64,000 bases of DNA from Nageia nagi (Eukaryota; Pinophyta). Of the stretch, positions 57,541 to 64,000 are shown piece by piece. Under the pieces are notes generated by a model. It was not told the DNA's origin and did not search any database. It worked only from the letters and a program-made list of their open reading frames with translations. Made by a program: the position numbers and the translations under genes. The stretch is from assembly GCA_050084985.1 (NCBI GenBank), contig JBITNC010000001.1, positions 215,264,001 through 215,328,000 on the forward strand, given 5' to 3'. Each line of letters begins with the position of its first letter. Positions within the stretch are counted from its first letter, which is position 1.

Positions 57541-58289
57541 TGCATAGATGTTTCAAGTTTTGTTCTAAAGGAAATGTCTATAAGGTAGAAGTAGATGAGT
57601 AGATATCCAAGTAGTGTAATTATGTTCTCCTTGAGATATTTTTTTTGTATGATGTAAAAAATGAGGCTATCCTAGCTAAGAATGATCAGATCTATAGAAG
57701 AATGTTATAGAGAATTAACATTAGGGATATTGGGTTTGGTTCATACACCATCATAGATGTTAATAACATCAATCTAGAGAGAGACTTGGATGAATAATAG
57801 GTGGCTTAGGAAAAGGATCACCCATGTTCCTTTAGGATCCATAAAGATAATTAATAGTCCTATTTAGCAAAAATCATGAAGAAAAACAAATGTTGCATCA
57901 TTTTGTATCATGGAGATGGTCACAATGATTAGGTTAGTTATCTATTATTAATGTAAGAAGATTACCGATTAAGAGATCATCAATTTTGCTTTGTTATTGA
58001 ATGTGAAATAGATGATGAAGATACAATACATGATATATACTTGTTTAAGAATAATTATGATTTCTTAGAATTTATGGGTGCTAGAACTAAATATCTAGCT
58101 AGGCATGAGAAGAGGACTCACAAACATTATCTATATGTACATGCTTTCTTTGGTGAATTTATGGAAGGTAAAATCAAAGGGTTGGGAGAGTTTCCATTTC
58201 ACACACCATCAAAATTAGATATGAATTGGTTTAATGAAGAGATATAGGAGGTTAAAATTTGTTCTCAAGAGACATCATTATTATTAGAA
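57541..58289 (+). pseudogene. Element C protease-RT linker
   Basis: 58041-58247 reads FLEFMGARTKYLARHEKRTHKHYLYVHAFFGE, the same unnamed segment as in B (48355-48684). Stops on both sides are TAG/TAA. Confidence 0.65.
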
Positions 58290-59225
58290 ATGAGTAAGCT
58301 CCTTGAGGAACCTTTACAAAATGAGTTGATTCAATCCTTTCATGATTATTCTAAATTGTTTGCATGGTCATATAAAAATAGGCATAGATTAGATAAAACA
58401 TTTATGGTACATAACTTGGTTTTTAAGAAAGGAGTAGTTCCTATAAACCAAAAATTGAGAAAGATACCTTTTCAAATTTATGTACAGGAAATTAGGAAAC
58501 TATTAGAAGCTGGCTTCATTATGCCCATTGATTATTTAGAATGGATGGCTAATTTAGTTTCGATGAAAATGCATACAAGTGAAATTAGAGTATGAAGCAT
58601 GTCCAAAAGATGACTTCCCACTACCCAACATAGATATAATCATTGATAGTTTGGTACGTTATGAGATGTTATCATTTATAGATGGAATTTTAGGATATAA
58701 TCAAATCAAAATTAAGGAAAGTGATCATTATAAAATAGCCTTTAGAACTCCATTGGAAAACTTTTGCTACAAGGTAATGCCATTTTTTCTTAAGAATGCA
58801 AGGGCCACATATCAAAGAGTAATGATAGCCATGTTCCATGATTTCATTCATAAAATGGTAGAGGTATATGTAGATGATATCTTGATAAAATCAAATAATA
58901 AAGAAGCCCATTTCAAGGATATAAAAATAACATTTGAAAGGATGAAGAAGTACAAGTTAAGAATCAAGTATCAAAAATGTGTATTTAGGGTATCATTAGG
59001 GAAACTCTTGAGGCACATTATCTCTAGGAGAGGCATTGAAGTGGATCCAAAAAAGATTAAGGCTATCACAAAAATGTATCCTACAAATCTCAAGCAATTG
59101 AGAAGCCTCCAAGGTAAGATCCAAGCTATTAGAAGATTTATTTATCAATTAACAAATAGGATAGCTCTTATGTCTCATTTACTTAAGAAAGAAGTTGAGT
59201 TTAAATGGGATGTTAAGTGTTAATA
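58290..59225 (+). pseudogene. Element C reverse transcriptase
   Basis: Two overlapping frames: 58290-58595 (LLEEPLQNELIQSF, LFAWSYKN, GFIMPIDYLEWMANLV) and 58579-59223 (CPKDDFPLPNIDIIIDSL, SFIDGILGYNQIK with the first Asp, KVMPFFLKNARATYQRV, VEVYVDDILIKS with intact YVDD at 58861-58885, RGIEVDPKKIKAI, LQGKIQAIRRFI). One frameshift at about 58580-58595 loses a few codons around the DFRDLN motif. The catalytic Asp residues are kept. Confidence 0.9.
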
Positions 59226-59800
59226 AGTGTTTGATAGAATAAAAGAGTATTTGCTACATCCATTAATCTTAGCTCCATATAGGCATGGAGAACCCCTTTG
59301 GCTCTATGTCTCTACTATAGAACATGCATTTGGGTAATGTTGGTAAAGAAGGAAGAAGATGGTAAAGAAAGACTAGTTTACTTTATTAATAGAACATTGA
59401 AAGAATATGAAACTAGGTACATACCCATTGAGAAATTATATCAATGTATAGTGTTTGCTACTAAGAGGTTGAGGCATTATATGATCAATAGCACAACACA
59501 TGTACTTACTTAAATAGACCCATTAAGATATATAATGTCAAAACCATGCCTTAATGGAAGGTCAACAAAATAGATCATGCTACTTTAAGAGTTTGATCTT
59601 AAGTTTGTTAAACAAAAATTAGTTAAAGGATAGGCAATTGTAGATTTTGTTGCAAAGTTTCCCATGAAAGATAGTATATAACTCAAAGAAGAATTTCAAG
59701 ATGAATGTGCTTTGGTAGAAACTATAGAATGTATAGAAGAAGACTACATATGGGCTTCTTATAAAGATAACAAGACCCTTGGTGTTTCTTTTCTGAAGGT
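59226..59800 (+). pseudogene. Element C RNase H (first)
   Basis: Reads IWVMLVKKEEDGKERLVYFINRTLKEYETRYIPIEKLYQCIVFATKRLRHYM (59298-59513), the RT-linked RNase H of the family. The first Asp of the TDAS motif is not visible, as is common in Tat elements. Confidence 0.75.
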
Positions 59801-60296
59801 TTCAAAACTTTGAAAAATGTATTTTGATGGATCATGGTGTTCCTATGTTGTACATACTATCATTTGAGGGTACTAATAATATGGTAGAATATGAGGCTCT
59901 CATATTAGAATTGAAAGCAACTATAGAAATTAGTGTTATCCATTTGTATATTTATGGGGATTTATAGCTGATAGTGAATCAAGTCAGTGAGATCTACAAC
60001 ACCAAGGTTGAGAAACTTATTCCATAAAAAGTCCTTATTACAAAACTCCTTGCTTTCTTTTAAGAGTATCAATTAGAAAACATTGCAAGGAACAATAATA
60101 GATTGGTAGATACAATGGAAAGTGTAGCTTTAGTTATATCAATTGAGATAGAAGGTAGGGAGACTACTTTCATTATCAAAAACATGGGAACTCCATCAAT
60201 TGCTAAGGAGGACCTAAATATGGTTTGTGTTTCTCAAAAGGTTGGTTATTTAAGGGATAACTTTATTGATGCTACACTCTATAAGAAAGCATAGAT
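59801..60296 (+). pseudogene. Element C second RNase H-like domain (Tat type)
   Basis: MYFDGSWCS at 59818, TNNMVEYEALILELKATIEI at about 59875-59930, IYGDL-stop-LIVNQVSEIYN at about 59950-60000, then NNRLVDTMESVA (about 60090). The domain has the three acidic motifs of an RNase H. A small deletion lies between WCSYVVH and the NNMVEYE motif. Confidence 0.82.
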
Positions 60297-61490
60297 TAGA
60301 ATGAAAAGGATTGCTATGAAATATGTCATTATTGGTGATATACTTTATAGAAGATCATTTAATGGTATTCTTTTGAGATGTCTTCATGATGAGGAGATTG
60401 GAACAACATTAGAGCATGCTCATGGAGGGGCATGTGGAGGTCATTTTAATGGGAGATTATTCTATGGAAAATTGATTAGGATGGGTTACTAGTGGCCCAC
60501 CATGGAGCATGATTGTTGTGAGCATGTCAAGAAGTGTGAGTAATTTCAAAAATATGCACACTTAGAATTAACACCTACTCAAGATTTAAACTATGTTACA
60601 TCATCATGGCCTTTCTCAATGTGAGCTTTGAATTTCATGGGTGTTATTAATCCTCCATCTAGTGAGGGGCAAAAGTTTATCTTAGTTGCCATCGAATACT
60701 ACAATAAATGGGTTGAGGTAATTCCTTTAAAAATAGCTATACAAAAACTTGTTATCAATTTCATTAAGGAATATATCATTTGCAAATTTGGCATAACTCA
60801 AAGGTTAATCATGGAAAATGGTACAAATTTTATAGGAAATAATATCAAAGAATTTTGTAAAAACATGAAGGTTGAATAGAGATTCTCTTTAGTTTACTAT
60901 CCTCAAGAAAATAGACAAGCTAAAGTAATAAACAAAATAATCAAGAAATTATTGGTAAAAAATATCAAAAATAATGGTATGGATTGGCATGATCAATTAC
61001 CATACGATTTATGGGCATATAGAACAAGTGAAAGAATAACAACAAGTGCTAATCCATACTCCCTTGTTTAGGGTGATGAATCAATCATTCCTCTTGAAAT
61101 CAGGATCCCTTCTTTGAGAATTACACTCAAAGATATTATGAAGGAACCATAATAATGGGAAGCAAAGTTAAATTAGCTAGAATCATTAGATGAGAAAAGA
61201 ATTAATACACTAGAGCATCTTAAAATATATCAATAAAGAATAAAGAGGGCCTATGTAAAGAAAATGTTTCCCAAAACATTTGAGATTAGGGATATGGTTC
61301 TCTACAAGAATGTTTCTAACACTACAGTAAAGGATGAACTTAAAGGAAACTTTGAGCCAAATTAGGTTGGCCCATACATCATAATAGAGGTATTTGGAAA
61401 AGGTGCATATAGATTATCTACATTGGATGGAGAGGTTATTAAAAATCCCATAAATGTTAGGAACCTAAAGAAGTATCAAATCTAGGCGAC
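60297..61490 (+). pseudogene. Element C integrase, all three catalytic residues lost
   Basis: Zinc region: HAHGGACGGHFNG and CCEHVKKCEQF (60410-60545). Core: ALNFMGVI, where Asp1 is Asn, preceded by a TGA at a Trp codon (60623-60650); RLIMENGTNF, where Asp2 is Glu (about 60805-60830); ENRQAKVINK, where the acidic residue is Lys (about 60907-60935). C-terminal region: WAYRTSERI, KTFEIRDMVLYKN, VGPYIIIEVFGKGAYRL, NLKKYQI. Several stops at Gln codons. Confidence 0.88.
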
Positions 61491-62086
61491 CTATGGGTTG
61501 CCCTGTGTATCTATTTTCATAAAAATGTTACTATAGGAATAAGCATATGAATAGATGGCATAAATTTAAAATAAAAGGTAATTTTAATGTTATATGAGGA
61601 GTTTTAATACTCCATTTTACCATGAAAGTACCACCCATGATCCTATTTCATATTCAAAAATAGCAAAAATAAAAATCTTCAGATACACCTTGGTGCAGAG
61701 TTTTAGCTCCTAGATCATAAAAATTTGCATGCCTCTTGGTAGAGTCTTAAGTCCCATATCATCATTCTAGTTTCATGCCTCTTGATGGAGTTTTAGCTCT
61801 AATAATCATTGCAATATACCTCTTTGTGTAGAGTTTTGACTCTCATACTCATTGTAATATGCCTCTTGGTGGAGTCTTAGCTCCTAGTTTTATCATTATA
61901 CCTCTTGATAGGAAGTTTAGCTTTAATAAGATTAATGAACAAAACTATCAATGACATGAGATGGTTTCTCTCCACATATCAAAATATATCAAAAATATGG
62001 GTAATTATCATTGGTTACCTCTTGGTAGATAGCTATGGACCCTAGAACTCTTTCTTTTGTAGGTCATCATTAAAACTTATAAAGCT
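61491..62086 (+). other. Element C 3' UTR with tandem repeats
   Basis: Non-coding. Repeats with core ATGCCTCTTGGTGGAGTCTTAG (about 60-65 bp spacing, 61690-61910), the inverse of the B block. It ends at AAAGC (62082-62086), the left flank of D. Confidence 0.8.
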
Positions 62087-62900
62087 ATTTACAAATAAAA
62101 TTGAGCATGCAAATAAGTAAATAGGCAACTATCTACAAACTCAATATTATCTGTATTCTAGCTATGGATAGCAATTTATTCTAGATAACAATAAACAATA
62201 ACATAACCAATTAAGAAGTGTAATTGTACCAACCAAGACTATAATTTGTGTACTTACCTCATGAAATGTACCTGACAATGAAAGATGTAGATATTGGTGA
62301 TATAATGATGATAAGCTACCTTTCCCACAATGTTGTGACCTATAAGGATGCAAAAAGAGGACCACAAGCAGTCCATTTCAGTGGTATAAGAGCACTAGTG
62401 GTGTTCTTCTATTCACAAAGGAGCACCAATGGCCTTCGTTTAATAGTTTTGACCTCTTGATTAGGTCTAGATATTCAATATAGATATCTCAGATAGCAGT
62501 ATAATATCAAAATTGATCGTAGATGTTAGGAGAGCTCACGTAAGGAAGCACATAAACCATAGCCTTATAGGTAGTACCAAGAGATACCTTAAGGGGTAGC
62601 CACTTACAAGACCATATGTAGGATCATGTGTATCCTTGTTATTGTGGACTTATTATTAGATCCCTTATTTATATAGATAATAGATAATATCACACATAGG
62701 TCAGTGTGCATCCACATAAATAAGGTTAATTCACAAGATTTAAGACAAACACATCAATATTCAAGATAACCCATGCAATATTCATATTCAAGCCAAACAT
62801 TGATATTATCACTTTAATCCATTCAAGACATATAGTTAGGCCAAGCATATTTCATTAATTTATTGATTTAAAAACATAAAATCATTTTTATGTGTTAACA
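62087..62900 (-). repeat. Element D 3' LTR (814 bp), CpG-depleted
   Basis: Inverted relative of E's LTR (63128-63986), alignable over its length. Left end TATTTACAAATAAA, right end TGTGTTAACA. ORFs here that resemble ORFs in E (62248-62460) reflect only this LTR homology. Confidence 0.92.
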
Positions 62901-63127
62901 GATGCCCCACTTTGGATGTGAAATTGAAAGAAACATGAGGTGACTTGAGATTTTGCATTCAAAGTAAAAACACAATATCATAGCAAATAATTTTGATAAG
63001 CAATGATAAACATTAACCATTCTAAACTTAAACAATATCATCATAAAGCTTATTAGTACTAGATATAGGTTGAGAAAACTCCCTTTTGATATTACCTTGG
63101 GCATGCTTGCCCCTTGTGTTTTGCTAT
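62901..63127 (-). other. Element D polypurine tract and 3' UTR
   Basis: GATGCCCCACTTTGG at 62901-62915 is the inverse of a polypurine tract. The remainder aligns with B's 3' UTR next to its LTR (45135-45370). Its last five bases (GCTAT, 63123-63127) should be E's target duplication. Confidence 0.8.
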
Positions 63128-63393
63128 TGTTAACACATAAAAATGATTTTATGCTTTTAAATCAATAAATTAATGAAATATGCTTGGTTTAACTATATGT
63201 CTTGAATGGATAAAAGTGATAATATCAATGTTTGGCTTGAATGGGAATATTGCATGGGTTATCTTGAATATTGCATGGTATATCTTGAGTATTGTGTGAA
63301 TCATCTTGTTTATTGATGTATTTATCTTAAATCTTGTGAATTAACCTTATTTATGTGGATGCACGCCGACCTATGGGCGGTATTACCTATATC

Positions 63394-63403
63394 TATATAA
63401 ATA
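63394..63403 (+). promoter_or_regulatory. TATA box of element E
   Basis: TATATAAATA, conserved in C (55194), B and D. Transcription would start about 30 bp downstream (inferred), placing the GC-rich repeats in the transcript's R/U5 part. Confidence 0.65.
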
Positions 63404-63636
63404 AGGGATCTAATAGTAAGTCCACAACAACAAGGATACACATGATCCCGCGTATGGTCTTGTAAGTGGCTACCCCCTAAGGTATCTCTTGGTACCGCCT
63501 ACAAGGCTGTGGTTTGTGTGCTTCCTTGCGCGAGCTATCCTGACATCTGCGATCAATTCTGATATTATACTGCTATCTGAGATATCTATATTGAAGAACT
63601 GGACCTAACTGAGAGGTCAAAGCTATCAAGATAAGG

Positions 63637-63710
63637 CCGCCGGCGCTCCTTTGTGAACGGAAGAACACCGCCGGCGCTCTTATATTACTGAAACGGACCG
63701 CCCGCGGTCC
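63637..63710 (+). repeat. GC-rich direct repeats and palindrome in the E LTR
   Basis: CCGCCGGCGCTC occurs at 63637-63648 and 63668-63679 (31 bp apart), each containing the palindrome GCCGGC. GGACCGC-CC-GCGGTCC at 63695-63710 has perfect 7-base arms. In D the same sites are reduced to CCATTGGTGCTC, CCACTAGTGCTC and GGACTGCTTGTGGTCC. Confidence 0.9.
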
Positions 63711-63988
63711 TCTTTTGGCATCATTGCAGGTTGCGACGCTGTTGGAAAGGTAGCTTATCATCAGTACATCGCTCATATCTACATCTTCCGTTGTCAGGTA
63801 CGTTCCGTGAGGTAAGTACACAAATCACGGTCTTGGTTGGTTACATTTACACTTCTGAATAGTTATATGTTGTTCATTGTGTATCTAGAATAAATTGCTA
63901 TCCGTAGCTAGAATACAGATAATATTGAGTTTGTAGATAACCCCCCCTATTTACTTATTTGCATTCTCAATTTTTATTTGTAAACATT

Positions 63989-64000
63989 TGGTGAACCCGA
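63989..64000 (+). other. Element E primer binding site (start)
   Basis: TGGTGAACCCGA two bases after the LTR end, cut by the window edge. It is the undecayed version of the sites in B, C and F. The matching tRNA 3' end would be ...UCGGGUUCACCA; I cannot name the tRNA. Confidence 0.75.

Larger units (their letters stand above)
55009..62086 (+). mobile_element. Element C: Tat-like Ty3/Gypsy retrotransposon, 3' end cut by element D
   Basis: 5' LTR 55009-55787, primer site, gag, protease, linker, RT, RNase H, second RNase H, integrase and most of the 3' UTR. At 62087 the minus-strand LTR of D begins, so C's polypurine tract and 3' LTR must lie beyond the right edge if they survive. Best preserved of the Tat-like copies (RT open over 214 codons). 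Confidence 0.92.
62087..63127 (-). mobile_element. Element D: 3' end of a minus-strand Tat-like element, cut by E
   Basis: 3' LTR 62087-62900, polypurine tract, and about 215 bp of 3' UTR up to 63127. Orientation is fixed by the purine run (minus strand AAAGTGGGGCATC) before the LTR start TGTTAACACAT. The body would lie right of E, outside the window. CpG is almost absent. Confidence 0.88.
63128..63986 (+). repeat. Element E 5' LTR (859 bp), CpG-rich
   Basis: Starts TGTTAACACATAAAAATG and ends TTTGTAAACA. The AT-rich first 230 bp are followed by a CpG-dense part (63361-63830). TATA box at 63394, GC-rich repeats at 63637-63679, near-palindrome at 63695-63710. Homologous to the inverted LTR of D. 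Confidence 0.92.
63128..64000 (+). mobile_element. Element E: young Tat-like LTR retrotransposon (only the 5' end in window)
   Basis: 5' LTR 63128-63986 followed by a primer site that runs to the window edge. Sequence quality differs sharply from everything else: many CpG sites, no TG-to-TA decay of the LTR ends. It interrupts D. Coding potential is outside the window. Confidence 0.9.

Noticed and set aside
76-62000. A reassigned genetic code (TAA/TAG read as Gln)
   Set aside because: Stops fall mainly at Gln positions, but catalytic Asp-to-Asn, Glu-to-Lys, Cys-to-Tyr and Trp/Arg-to-TGA changes occur too, Gln is still often CAA/CAG, frameshifts and deletions are present, and the D/E comparison shows general C-to-T decay. 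Deamination of dead elements explains all of it.
62248-63821. Similar ORFs in the D and E LTRs (62248-62460 and 63573-63821) as a conserved protein
   Set aside because: LTR homology explains it; the E ORF runs antisense to E's transcription.
1-64000. tRNA, rRNA or ordinary host genes
   Set aside because: No tRNA-like fold, conserved rRNA block or exon-like coding outside the retrotransposon frames could be found by eye.

Overview
This 64 kb window is AT-rich plant nuclear DNA made entirely of nested, mostly decayed LTR retrotransposons. I see no host gene, tRNA, rRNA or CRISPR array. A plant origin follows from the Ty3/Gypsy types present (Athila-like, Tat-like with a second RNase H, and a non-chromodomain-verified chromovirus-type pol), from initiator-Met and Asp tRNA primer sites, and from heavy loss of CpG and of Gln codons to TAA/TAG, as expected from deamination of methylated cytosine. 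The long survival of ancient copies suggests a large genome (gymnosperm-like), but the species cannot be read from the sequence.

Layout. Element A (minus, Athila-like) runs from beyond the left edge to 16105: partial 3' LTR 1-77, a long post-integrase ORF, integrase, RNase H, RT, protease, gag, Asp-type primer site, 5' LTR 14549-16105. Its RT is split just beside the YMDD box by element N (plus, 5558-10654, exact 5-bp target duplication), a gag-protease element with two in-frame pol deletions. A sits in the old, apparently non-coding element K (plus), whose pieces are 16106-16409, 22722-25076, 43796-44361 and 51771-51776. K was also invaded by chromovirus-type J (minus, 16410-22721), by Tat-like F (plus, 25077-43795) and by Tat-like B (minus, 44362-51765). 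F itself contains G (32637-38134, LTR element with a non-coding interior) and H (38578-43182, gag-protease only).

K's 3' LTR abuts, 2 bp away, the 5' LTR of a second copy (L, 51779 to about 54274). L gives way to a 21-bp minisatellite (54560-55008) and then Tat-like C (plus, from 55009). C is cut in its 3' UTR at 62087 by the 3' end of element D (minus). D is cut at 63128 by element E (plus), of which only the 5' LTR (63128-63986) and the start of the primer site lie in the window. E is the only CpG-rich, undecayed sequence here and is the youngest insertion; D is an inverted, CpG-depleted relative, so the two form a direct before/after picture of methylation decay.

How the parts relate: B, C, D, E and F share the same type of LTR end and primer site (TGGTGAAC core), so they form one Tat-like assemblage. 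K/L and J share LTR sequence, which suggests that the non-coding K/L family was moved by J-like proteins. G and H would likewise have depended on proteins made elsewhere. No element in the window carries an intact full set of proteins; E may, but its body lies outside.
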